Made by a program: the position numbers and the translations under genes. 64,000 nucleotides of DNA, from NCBI RefSeq assembly GCF_000282215.1, contig NZ_AKJS01000010.1:62001-126000 (forward strand), given 5' to 3'. The notes under the pieces were generated by a model that searched no databases, was not told the origin of the DNA, and worked only from the letters and a program-made list of their open reading frames with translations. The stretch is from Pseudomonas sp. GM21 (GTDB lineage Bacteria; Pseudomonadota; Gammaproteobacteria; Pseudomonadales; Pseudomonadaceae). This document shows, piece by piece, positions 56,608 to 63,680 of this stretch (position 1 is the stretch's first letter; each line of letters opens with the position of its first letter).

Positions 56608-56643
56608 CGCGACACGTTTTCGCAATCCGCAAAACGTGTCGCG
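56608..56643. repeat. Perfect 13-bp inverted repeat between the two operons
   Basis: CGCGACACGTTTT, ten-base centre, AAAACGTGTCGCG. There is no T run on either strand, so it is not a typical terminator. It lies just after the stop of the replication operon (56656). The 332-bp gap 56324-56655 holds no gene but has this and the operator palindrome. Confidence 0.65.
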
Positions 56644-56655
56644 TACCAAATGGGG

Positions 56656-57261
56656 TCATTCGCCAACTAGCCACGGGGCTGGTGGCATTTTCGGGTCGAA
56701 CACTTCACCAGGCTCGAACAGGTCAGGTAGGTTTTCGGGGCATTCCTTAGTAATCCGGATGATTGCGGCATGGCAGGCGCGATAGAACGGGCCACCTTGT
56801 CCCCATTCACCGCCGTACTCCGTGGAGCTGTCCTCCAGCCGGTATTGGTAGACCACTCCACGAAGACTGGTGTCACCGTTCGTATGCGCCTGCTTGCGAT
56901 GTACGGGGTTGACGCTCAGCAGATCGCACATAAGGTCAAAGCCCAGAGAGTCGGCCAGCCTTCCACGGTCGTACATCAGTGTTTGCCCCAAATCAGCCAG
57001 TACACGGCGCGCCGCACTGCGTTCATCCTCTCGGTGTTCTAGAGCTTTTTTCTCCAGGTCTGCGATGGCTTGCCGAGTGAATGGCAGGAACGCTTTCAAC
57101 TTGCCCGCTTCACGGTGCATGACACGTCTTTCAGCACGGATGAAATCGAGCTGATGAGCAACGGCGCGACAAATACGCCGCTTGGCGATGAGTTTCGTGG
57201 CGGTGCTGGTGCCTGGTTTCAATGCGATGTCGCACAGGGCAATGACGAGGTTCTTCTTCAT
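56656..57261 (-). CDS. Hypothetical helical protein, last gene of the replication operon
   Basis: 201 aa from ATG 57261 (MKKNLVIALCDIALKPGT) with GGAG upstream, overlapping the previous stop by 4 bp. Rich in charged helices (RRICRAVAHQLDFIRAERRVMHREAGKLKAF). The C-terminal half has Y/W-rich segments. No family recognised. It belongs to the chain of coupled genes. Confidence 0.75.
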   Translation of the reverse strand: MKKNLVIALCDIALKPGTSTATKLIAKRRICRAVAHQLDFIRAERRVMHREAGKLKAFLPFTRQAIADLEKKALEHREDERSAARRVLADLGQTLMYDRGRLADSLGFDLMCDLLSVNPVHRKQAHTNGDTSLRGVVYQYRLEDSSTEYGGEWGQGGPFYRACHAAIIRITKECPENLPDLFEPGEVFDPKMPPAPWLVGE

Positions 57262-57563
57262 TGGTTTAACTCCATGGGTATGCGGTCGTAGATAGCGCGC
57301 AGATCGGCGCCAGCCAGGCAGTAACGAGCTGTCGGCGCGCAGCAGGCTCGACAGGTCATGATGTGATTCAGATATTGGTCGCGGGCGTGACGCCACCCGG
57401 GTGTGGCATTGGCGGCGTTGGTGTAAGTGCTTGCCGGTAATTGGGCGGAGTGCTCGACCAGCACCAAACGTGCATGATCCGTGGTGCGATTCACCATGGC
57501 CGGTTTTGCAGCATCAGCGAGGGTTGGCGGGATGTGATCGAGCAGGCCGGAAAGGAGGCTCAT
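57258..57563 (-). CDS. Small Cys-containing hypothetical protein
   Basis: 101 aa (MSLLSGLLDHIPPTLADA...), 4-bp overlaps at both ends (ATGA). CRACCAPTARYC near the C-terminus may bind a metal. Otherwise unrecognised. The overlaps on both sides support the frame. Confidence 0.7.
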   Translation of the reverse strand: MSLLSGLLDHIPPTLADAAKPAMVNRTTDHARLVLVEHSAQLPASTYTNAANATPGWRHARDQYLNHIMTCRACCAPTARYCLAGADLRAIYDRIPMELNQ

Positions 57564-57922
57564 TGCTCCACCATGCCCGGATTACTCACATACACATGTT
57601 GCTGTGAATTCAAAAAGTGTGGCAACAGTGGCAACGGTGGCAACAGCCCCGTAAACCGGGGTCTCCAGCCGTGTCCGATGTTGCTATTTCGTTGCCACTC
57701 GGTTTTTTGTGGCAACGGTGATAACCAAATGTGAGATTTGTTGCGGGCTCTTATATTGAAACTGATGTGTGTGTTGCCACTTGTTGCCACTTTTTTTATA
57801 GGGTGGCAACGGCTGAGAGGCCCGCCCAGCAAGGCCGTTGCCACTGTTGCCACTGTTGCCACCAGTTCTAGGTTCCTATGAACTCGGGCAATCCGGGCAA
57901 ATGGTGTTTGGGTGCCGTTCAT
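57560..57922 (-). CDS. Low-complexity protein between coupled genes
   Basis: 120 aa, from ATG 57922 overlapping the DUF927 stop by 4 bp and ending in a 4-bp overlap with 57563. The start region has VATVATVATAL from a GTGGCAAC-rich repeat in the DNA; similar repeats recur at 57610-57720. It may be a real protein grown from repeats or an untranslated linker; the exact overlaps favour translation. Confidence 0.5.
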   Translation of the reverse strand: MNGTQTPFARIARVHRNLELVATVATVATALLGGPLSRCHPIKKVATSGNTHISFNIRARNKSHIWLSPLPQKTEWQRNSNIGHGWRPRFTGLLPPLPLLPHFLNSQQHVYVSNPGMVEQ

Positions 57923-59715
57923 AGGCCGCCCCCTTCCATGTCCATGGCCTCTGGGTCAACGACATACAGGCGAGATTGACCGCCACCGGGGAGACGATAG
58001 TTTTTGGTGCTGCGCTTGCGATCCGCGTCCCGCTTTGCCAGAACACCCGCGCCTTCAAGTGCCTTGATGACACGGTTCAAGCCATGACCATGTGCGGCCT
58101 CGGTCAGCGCGGACTTGTTGAACAGGTACAGCCGTTTACCCATGGATAGCTCCCAGTACCCGGCCCGGTTGAATACCCTGGTGTCAGGCGTCTGGTCGTT
58201 CACGTCGGAGAATCGGCTACTGCCGTGTTTGTCGATAAAGTCGAGGACACCGGAAAGGATCTGGCGGTCTTCGGCATTGCCGCTGCCCACCCGGCTCAGC
58301 CACTCGCCATACAACAACTGGCAGTCAGCCAAAGCGCTTCCCGGCGCCCAGGGCAACAGGCCGTAAGCGATGGCCATTTCCCCTGCCAATGCGATGACGG
58401 CGAAACGGTCGGCCACCCGTCCAGCCTGGGCGTTATCCTCGGTGAAGCTGGCGCGGATGCCGGCGAAGTCTTCCAGCAATCCGGGGCGGTCATCACTGGC
58501 GAGCAGCTTCTCCACGAAGGCTGGCCCGATGTGCCCATGGTGGGCGCCAACCGCCACGGTCAGCAGGCGGTGGAAGTCGGCGCCCGCAAGGCCGTGTAAT
58601 TCATCAAAGGCGCGGTGGGTGCGAGTACCGGCGTTCACGTCCACCATGCGCAGCTCGGCGCCAGCGTGGGCCGCATTACCGCCGATGGCCGCGTGTTCAG
58701 ACAGGGAGCGTTCGCCACTCGACAGCGCCAGCAGGCGCCATGACAGTTTGGCGCGTCCTTCCCGCTCACGGGTCATGGTGCCTTTACCTTGGCCGTTGGC
58801 GAGCGAGTAGGCCATTTCCTGTACGCGCTTGGGGTCGGCTCGCTTGATTTCATCCAGAGGCAGCATGGTGTCATTGCGGCCCGAGGCTTCAATCTCCAGA
58901 CCGCCCTTGGTCATGTCCCACGATGCGGCAAAGATGCCGGGGTCACCCCACACGGATGAACCGATCAGTTGCGCCAAAGTCTTGCCGCTAGAGCTGTCGC
59001 CCACCAGGTGAACACCGCCACCCAAGACACCGACCAGACTCAGCAGCGGGCCAGCGAGGGCGCAGCCAATCGCCAGGGTCAGCACCGGATTGCCCTCGCA
59101 CTTGGCGGCGACCTCGGCTTTCCATCCCGCCAGGTCGCCGCGCAGGCTGAACAGGTTCTGTCCCTTACCGCTGGCCTGATAACGCACCTTGTCGCTGCCA
59201 ATGGTACGGCCTGGCAACACAAAGGCCCCCGACACATGCCAGCCCGGTCGGCAGGTGGTGGCGAACACCTCGGCAGGGCGTTGCTCAAGCAAATACTCCA
59301 TGAACTGGCCGCGCTTCTTGAGGGCAATGATGACGCCCATGCCGAACAGTTGGCGCCTGGCGTCCTCGCCACTACCGCCGAACACCTCCATTGGAATGAT
59401 CCATTCCTTGGTGCCGCTCTCGGTCACCAGGCGCAGGAAACGCCCCTCGCTACCGTCATCGCTATTGGTGGTGCGAGCGGCGACGGTCACGGGGGTGGCG
59501 ATCCATTCGTCAGTGATCGGGCGGTCTGTTTTGTCGTCGTCGGCATCATCGTCGGCGGCACTGCGCTTGAAGCCGTGCCAGTACACGCCGGGGCGCAATC
59601 TGCGGCCTTTCTCATTCGTCACCCAGTGATCGTAAACACCCCAGCATGGGCGCTCAGGTTCAACCATGGGCGCTTCGGGGCGCAGGTTGATTACGTTGTT
59701 TTCAGGCGTGCGCAT
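57919..59715 (-). CDS. DUF927-domain replicative ATPase/helicase-like protein
   Basis: 598 aa from ATG 59715 (MRTPENNVINLRPEAP), chosen with GGAG eight bases upstream; a GTG is two codons earlier. Walker A GDSSSGKT (239-246) in HLVGDSSSGKTLAQLIGSS, then the DUF927 landmarks PLDEIKRADPKRVQEMAYSLANGQGK and MRARLSW-like RAKLSWRLLALSSGE. DUF927 proteins pair with primase-like proteins in P4-type and other satellite replication modules. It lies right behind the toprim gene. Confidence 0.85.
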   Translation of the reverse strand: MRTPENNVINLRPEAPMVEPERPCWGVYDHWVTNEKGRRLRPGVYWHGFKRSAADDDADDDKTDRPITDEWIATPVTVAARTTNSDDGSEGRFLRLVTESGTKEWIIPMEVFGGSGEDARRQLFGMGVIIALKKRGQFMEYLLEQRPAEVFATTCRPGWHVSGAFVLPGRTIGSDKVRYQASGKGQNLFSLRGDLAGWKAEVAAKCEGNPVLTLAIGCALAGPLLSLVGVLGGGVHLVGDSSSGKTLAQLIGSSVWGDPGIFAASWDMTKGGLEIEASGRNDTMLPLDEIKRADPKRVQEMAYSLANGQGKGTMTREREGRAKLSWRLLALSSGERSLSEHAAIGGNAAHAGAELRMVDVNAGTRTHRAFDELHGLAGADFHRLLTVAVGAHHGHIGPAFVEKLLASDDRPGLLEDFAGIRASFTEDNAQAGRVADRFAVIALAGEMAIAYGLLPWAPGSALADCQLLYGEWLSRVGSGNAEDRQILSGVLDFIDKHGSSRFSDVNDQTPDTRVFNRAGYWELSMGKRLYLFNKSALTEAAHGHGLNRVIKALEGAGVLAKRDADRKRSTKNYRLPGGGQSRLYVVDPEAMDMEGGGL

Positions 59716-60580
59716 GGTCACGGCTCCAGATTGCTAAGTCGTTGAAGTCGGAGAGGGTTAACGGGGCATCAGCGGGCCACTCGGAAAACGTCACCAAGCC
59801 GCCACAGGCTGCGGCGGCGGCATTGGCGGCGGTGCGTCCGGGGTTGCCCTCGGTCATTCGGTCGTCGTCGCCGGCAACGATGATTTCGGTGGTGTGGTAT
59901 TCAGCCCGAAGCGCCAGCGCCACCGGCTTGAGGTTCCCGGCATTCATGGCGCAGGCGACGGTGTAGCCGCTTTCGTGAAGCGTGGCCCCCGTGGCCCAGC
60001 CTTCGCAAATACACAGCGGCTTGCCGGGTGTGATACGCCCCATGGGCGAATAGCTGCCCTTGACCCGGCCCCCGGCCAAGAAACGCTTGCTGCCGTCCGG
60101 GGCGATGCGCTGCAGGTTGACCAGCACACCACCGGCATACAGCGGCACCAGTAACTCGTCATTGCGTTGGCGCAGGCTGTGGGAGCGAACGCCCTTAGCG
60201 ATTAAATAGGCATGGTCAGGATCAGCGCGGCGAGCGTCACGCCACCAGCGTTGAGCAAGTGTTGCCGCGCTCAGTTGGCGCTGGCGTTGCTCGGCTTCGC
60301 GCTGCTGGCGGGCCTGCTCGATGCGCTGGCGCAGCTGTTCGGCTTCGCGGTGGTCGGCAGGTTCACGACAGCTCCAGGTGCTGGAGCCACCTGACTTCCA
60401 ACTGCCGAACGCGCCCGACGCAATGCCGTCTAGATAGAGCACATACCAACCATTGAGCGAACCGGGCTTGTCGTCCGGAACGCGGAAACGGTGAATAGCA
60501 CCATCAGGGATAGGCAACCAATCAAGCGGCCCATAGACCGACTGGAGCGCATCACGAAAAAGGATCGTCGCGTCTGTCAT
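59702..60580 (-). CDS. Toprim-domain primase-like protein
   Basis: 292 aa from 60580, overlapping the next upstream stop by 4 bp and the DUF927 start by 14 bp. The toprim half has E193 in ICEGWATGATL and the acidic IIVAGDDD (238-240). An N-terminal WYVLYLDGIASGAFGSWKSGG segment and a long Q/R/E helix precede it. The enzyme would make primers for replication with the DUF927 ATPase; this pairing is known in satellites. Confidence 0.85.
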   Translation of the reverse strand: MTDATILFRDALQSVYGPLDWLPIPDGAIHRFRVPDDKPGSLNGWYVLYLDGIASGAFGSWKSGGSSTWSCREPADHREAEQLRQRIEQARQQREAEQRQRQLSAATLAQRWWRDARRADPDHAYLIAKGVRSHSLRQRNDELLVPLYAGGVLVNLQRIAPDGSKRFLAGGRVKGSYSPMGRITPGKPLCICEGWATGATLHESGYTVACAMNAGNLKPVALALRAEYHTTEIIVAGDDDRMTEGNPGRTAANAAAAACGGLVTFSEWPADAPLTLSDFNDLAIWSRDHAHA

Positions 60581-60801
60581 GCGGCCCCCTGTGGCGGTTC
60601 AAACCGTGCCAACACAGCGTTGAGCTTGGTGGTCGTCTTGCGCATTAGTGCGGCACGTTCACGATCTGGCTCGCTGTCACGCAATATCGTCAGGTCGTTG
60701 AAGATGCCGACCAGCAGGGCAAAGCTGTACGAATCGATATGCGGCGGCACGTCGTCACGCACGATGCTGGTGAATGGGTCGAACGGGATCACATCACCCA
60801 T
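60577..60801 (-). CDS. Small hypothetical protein
   Basis: 74 aa (MGDVIPFDPFTSIVRDDV...), 4-bp overlap with the toprim gene and an 8-bp overlap with the next gene upstream. A helical middle and charged end. No family recognised. Confidence 0.7.
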   Translation of the reverse strand: MGDVIPFDPFTSIVRDDVPPHIDSYSFALLVGIFNDLTILRDSEPDRERAALMRKTTTKLNAVLARFEPPQGAA

Positions 60802-61084
60802 GGTTCACCTCCCGGCGATCAGCGCCAGCAAAGGCCCGACAGACCTGTCCGTTGTTCACGGCATGCCAGTGGGTAATGTCGTCGACGGCATCAACCAAAC
60901 AGGCCGTCACCTGAGCCTCAGCACTACGCATAACTACGCGCCCGCACTCGGCGTCGGCTTCGGTCAGGAAGGGGCCCAGCAGTGCCTTGGGCACCTTTGG
61001 GTGAGTTACGTAAAACAGCTCAGTGGCTTTCTTCGGGCAAGCCGATCCCGTCAACGCTGAAGAGCGTTGTTGAAGGTTTTCCAT
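60794..61084 (-). CDS. Small hypothetical protein
   Basis: 96 aa (MENLQQRSSALTGSACPK...). Strand-helix pattern FYVTHPKVPKALLGPFLTEADAECGRV, similar in layout (GPFLTEADA) to the next gene's GPFLDEVEA, so the two may be distant relatives. Function unknown. Confidence 0.65.
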   Translation of the reverse strand: MENLQQRSSALTGSACPKKATELFYVTHPKVPKALLGPFLTEADAECGRVVMRSAEAQVTACLVDAVDDITHWHAVNNGQVCRAFAGADRREVNHG

Positions 61085-61087
61085 CGT

Positions 61088-61618
61088 TTACTCCGCTGTC
61101 AGCAGCGCTAGGAGCCTGGCTCTAGCTAGTTCTTGATCGCTTTTTAAGCCCATGTACGGCGTTTTAAAAAAGTTCTGGCCGTACATGACGGCAAGCTTCC
61201 GATTTGGCATTTTTGCCTGGAGTGCTTGCAGTGCGCCGAGCGCCTCGACTTCATCAAGAAATGGGCCGCAGACACCGTAAGGAAGCCGATTCCCAGTAGG
61301 CATGCCTGGCAGGGGGACGCAGATGCTGAAGTACTTTTGGCGCGATATGCTGATGTCGTCAGTCGAGTCTTCTACATCTAGTTGGTGCGACCTAGAGTGG
61401 AATGCGCACAAGTGGTTTTCAGGAGCGTTGCGATTCAGAGCAATGTTCATTTCACACCTCCGACAGTTGGTTGACTGCGAGCGATGTGCTTCTGATAGCA
61501 AGGCCGAAAAATACGCTCCGGTAAGCCTGACATTGGCGTGGCGATTGTCGGAGCGTCTGGCGATGTGGCACCAGGCTCGCTCAGTAATTTTAGTTGAGGG
61601 CTTCTTCGCGGTTTTCAT
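61088..61618 (-). CDS. Hypothetical protein
   Basis: 176 aa if begun at ATG 61618, which overlaps the upstream stop by 4 bp and has GGGGGAG. An alternative start is ATG 61450 (MNIALNRNAPENH) with GGAGG seven bases upstream, giving 120 aa; which is used cannot be decided. The end holds YGVCGPFLDEVEALGALQALQ. A short Cys segment NCRRCE may be structural. Confidence 0.65.
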   Translation of the reverse strand: MKTAKKPSTKITERAWCHIARRSDNRHANVRLTGAYFSALLSEAHRSQSTNCRRCEMNIALNRNAPENHLCAFHSRSHQLDVEDSTDDISISRQKYFSICVPLPGMPTGNRLPYGVCGPFLDEVEALGALQALQAKMPNRKLAVMYGQNFFKTPYMGLKSDQELARARLLALLTAE

Positions 61619-61830
61619 CGCTCCCCCCCATTCGACTCGATCATGCCTTCGAGCAGATCGGCCCAGGCCATCGCAGTGTGTTGTGCAATAACGGCAGCGA
61701 CACGGGCGACGATGATCGGAGTGGTGGGCGAGGCAATAACGGCCATGGCCACGCTGAGCAGCACAAGGATTTCTTGCACGTCGCGCAGGTCTTCTAGGGA
61801 GCTATCGGTGGAATGAATGGAGGAGCTCAT
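61615..61830 (-). CDS. Small helical hypothetical protein
   Basis: 71 aa (MSSSIHSTDSSLEDLRDV...). Acidic start, then a hydrophobic helix (LVLLSVAMAVIASPTTPIIVARVAAVIAQH) that might be membrane-bound. Overlaps the next gene and the previous by 4 bp each. Confidence 0.65.
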   Translation of the reverse strand: MSSSIHSTDSSLEDLRDVQEILVLLSVAMAVIASPTTPIIVARVAAVIAQHTAMAWADLLEGMIESNGGER

Positions 61831-62087
61831 AAGGCACCGCCAAGACTCGACAGGTTTTCAGTGAGTCGGTCGAAGTCGCGCTCGGTGTCAGCCAGGTGGT
61901 TTTCGGATAGGAACAACCCAAGCTTGGACAGCGCAGCAGAATTGCGCCCTAAGGAGTACTCATGGTCGTCGCGGATTGCCGTCATGAGCGCGAACATCCA
62001 ATCAGCGAACTCTCGGCCACAGTCCAGCTGGAAAACAGCCTCGTCTGCGACTTCTTTGTAGCTGGGTGCTTTGGCCTTGATGCTCAT
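61827..62087 (-). CDS. Small hypothetical protein
   Basis: 86 aa from ATG 62087 (MSIKAKAPSYKEVADEAV) with GGAGG upstream; the longer open frame has no good start. Mostly helical, with acidic ending. 4-bp overlaps both sides. No family recognised. Confidence 0.65.
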   Translation of the reverse strand: MSIKAKAPSYKEVADEAVFQLDCGREFADWMFALMTAIRDDHEYSLGRNSAALSKLGLFLSENHLADTERDFDRLTENLSSLGGAL

Positions 62088-62563
62088 AGCACGCCTCCTT
62101 GAGATTCCAAGGTGCGGACGATTGCCATGTGGGCGTTGTAGCGGGCGAGGCGGACAGACAGGGACGAGTCGGCGCGGAGGGCGCTCAGAGCCATACGGCG
62201 GTGAGCAAGGGCGCGGATTTTGGACGGAATAAGGGCGTGCATAGGTGGAGCTCCAAGTTTCGATGGAACTGCCACTTTCGCGACCAAGCGAATGGGTGGC
62301 AGCTGTGCGTAGGTTGGTCGACCGGGAACTTGGAACCCGGCAGGGCCGAAGCCCTCCCACGCACAGCCGCCATAACACGTAACTGCGGGCACAAAAAAAG
62401 CGCCTGCAATCGTGATGGGGCGCCTATGCGCCAAGTTACTCGGGCGACCAAGCCCGGTCGCCAGCAATGTGGCGACAGCCGGACAATACATCTGGCCAAC
62501 CTTAGATGCAACACCCTGTTTCAGTTTGAGCAGTGTCGATGCTGGGTGGGCGATGGTCTTCAT
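62084..62563 (-). CDS. Ash-family-like frame read through the C4-like RNA
   Basis: 159 aa from ATG 62563, GGAGGG nine bases upstream, 4-bp overlap with the rha stop. The stretch CYGGCAWEGFGPAGFQVPGR and LGAPP resembles the Ash protein family of P4-like elements. Much of the frame is the translation of the structured RNA. A second start at 62242 (MHALIPSKIRALAHRR) has GGAG upstream and could make a separate 52-aa protein. Either or both may be used. I am unsure that the N-terminal half is a working protein. Confidence 0.5.
   Translation of the reverse strand: MKTIAHPASTLLKLKQGVASKVGQMYCPAVATLLATGLGRPSNLAHRRPITIAGAFFVPAVTCYGGCAWEGFGPAGFQVPGRPTYAQLPPIRLVAKVAVPSKLGAPPMHALIPSKIRALAHRRMALSALRADSSLSVRLARYNAHMAIVRTLESQGGVL
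62266..62480 (-). ncRNA. C4-like structured RNA of the satellite
   Basis: Minus strand core 62295-62375: a 13-bp closing stem (GGCGGCTGTGCGT with ACGCACAGCTGCC), hairpin AGGGC-TTCG-GCCCT and stem CCGGG...CCCGG. Just after the core, GCGA...TCGC and a second GTGGC stretch lie before the start at 62242. A terminator (62392-62424) lies upstream. The second copy is at 5682-5904. The layout is like C4 of P1/P7 and CI of P4, which silence early genes by pairing with leader mRNA and promoting termination. Confidence 0.65.
62392..62424 (-). terminator. Terminator inside the satellite leader
   Basis: On the minus strand GGCGCC...(loop)...GGCGC followed by seven T residues. It lies immediately upstream of the C4-like core, inside the Ash-like frame. 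Together they look like a leader whose transcription can end early. Confidence 0.6.
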
Positions 62564-63033
62564 GGGCGTACGCCCTCCAGCTCGATAGGCAACTTCAGCT
62601 GCTCTCTCAAGTGCTCTACATGCTGGTGGATGCCAGGCTTGTCATAGCGCCAATGGGCCAGCCGGCGACCGCTCTGGCTCGCTTCGTCCTTACGAGCCAG
62701 CAGCGTCTGGCAGGCGTGCCCATAGCGGGCTTCACGGAACGCCATAATCAGGCTCGACTTCAGCTCTACGACGCGATCAGTGTTGCGTGAGAGGGACAGC
62801 AGGAAATAGCACTGATCTTCGTTGAGCAGCACGAACCGTTCAGGCCTACCACCAGCAGTACCGGCGCCGGGTTTCTCCGTTTGAAACGGAACAACCCCAA
62901 ACCGCTCAAACTTGCTGATGTACCGCTCGATCAGGCCAAGCGTGTTCTTGGGTTTAACGCCCAGTTGGTCGGCCAGTACACGGCTATCTGCGCGAGCCTC
63001 ACCTTTAGATTGGGTCAAAACGATAGCGTTCAT
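62560..63033 (-). CDS. Rha-family phage regulatory protein
   Basis: 157 aa from ATG 63033, 4-bp overlaps at both ends. MNAIVLTQSKGEARADSRVLADQLGVKPKNTLGLIERY is the N-terminal Rha pattern; NEDQCYFLLSLSRNTDRVVELKSSLIMAFREAR follows. Rha (pRha) proteins are regulators named from phi80 and occur in lambdoid phages and satellites. It sits between the HTH gene and the Ash-like frame. Confidence 0.85.
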   Translation of the reverse strand: MNAIVLTQSKGEARADSRVLADQLGVKPKNTLGLIERYISKFERFGVVPFQTEKPGAGTAGGRPERFVLLNEDQCYFLLSLSRNTDRVVELKSSLIMAFREARYGHACQTLLARKDEASQSGRRLAHWRYDKPGIHQHVEHLREQLKLPIELEGVRP

Positions 63034-63341
63034 GCCGCCACCTTTACGCCAGGCTTAGCGATCAGGGTGTACACGGCCACGCCACGGTGGATGCGCCCCC
63101 ATTCATCTGTAAGCGTTATCCGATTGGTGAGGATCTTGTAGCCGGCTGCCCGCAGATCGCAGATGCGCGCACCAGGGCGGCAGATGTTGAGCTCACGCAT
63201 GATGGTGAACGTATCAATGTTGCCTTGCTCCATACGACCGGCAAGCCGATTGTTCTGCGCATTGTTGCTGGTGTCACTGATATCATTGCGGGGAGATGTT
63301 TCGTGGCTGGCCTGTTGGTCGGCCATTTTTTTTGTCTGCAT
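63030..63341 (-). CDS. Winged-helix DNA-binding protein (HTH_39-like)
   Basis: 103 aa from ATG 63341 (MQTKKMADQQASHETS) with AAGGTGG upstream. The C-terminal half IMRELNICRPGARICDLRAAGYKILTNRITLTDEWGRIHRGVAVYTL is a winged-helix layout common in phage elements. It may regulate the operon. Overlaps rha by 4 bp and follows alpA by one base. Confidence 0.75.
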   Translation of the reverse strand: MQTKKMADQQASHETSPRNDISDTSNNAQNNRLAGRMEQGNIDTFTIMRELNICRPGARICDLRAAGYKILTNRITLTDEWGRIHRGVAVYTLIAKPGVKVAA

Positions 63342-63342
63342 T

Positions 63343-63600
63343 TTAGGCCACCTTGCGCAATGCGATGCGTTGACGAACCCAGCCTTGAACCTCAGCCAGC
63401 ACGAAGCCAACCGGCGATCCGCGTGACTTGCTGTTGCTCAGCGATACCGGACGGGGAAAAGTCGGGTCGTCTTTGAGGCGCTTGTAGACGGTGGCACGGG
63501 CAAGGCCGGTGATGGCCTCCACCTCAGGAAAACGGATGATCGTGTTTGCAGGGTCGAACTGTGAAGCGCTGGCGGCTTCGATTTGGCGAATGTTGCTCAT
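63343..63600 (-). CDS. alpA: AlpA-type excisionase/regulator
   Basis: 85 aa from ATG 63600 (MSNIRQIEAASASQFD), GGGAAA upstream. The helix-turn-helix reads IIRFPEVEAITGLARATVYKRLKDDPTFPRPVSL, then FVLAEVQGWVRQRIALRK, the pattern of AlpA. In P4-type elements AlpA/Vis controls the integrase and directs excision. It lies second from the right edge, as expected if the integrase lies just beyond. Confidence 0.85.
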   Translation of the reverse strand: MSNIRQIEAASASQFDPANTIIRFPEVEAITGLARATVYKRLKDDPTFPRPVSLSNSKSRGSPVGFVLAEVQGWVRQRIALRKVA

Positions 63601-63680
63601 GTCTGTTTCCCGTTGTTGATGGCGACGGGAAACAGGTTCGCAACTTTGATGATGCTTGAGGACGACAAAGCACCCCCATT

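Noticed and set aside
57600..57860. GTGGCAAC repeats considered as a CRISPR or satellite array
   Set aside because: The units are 9 bp or less, in-frame and without regular spacers; they encode VATVAT repeats.
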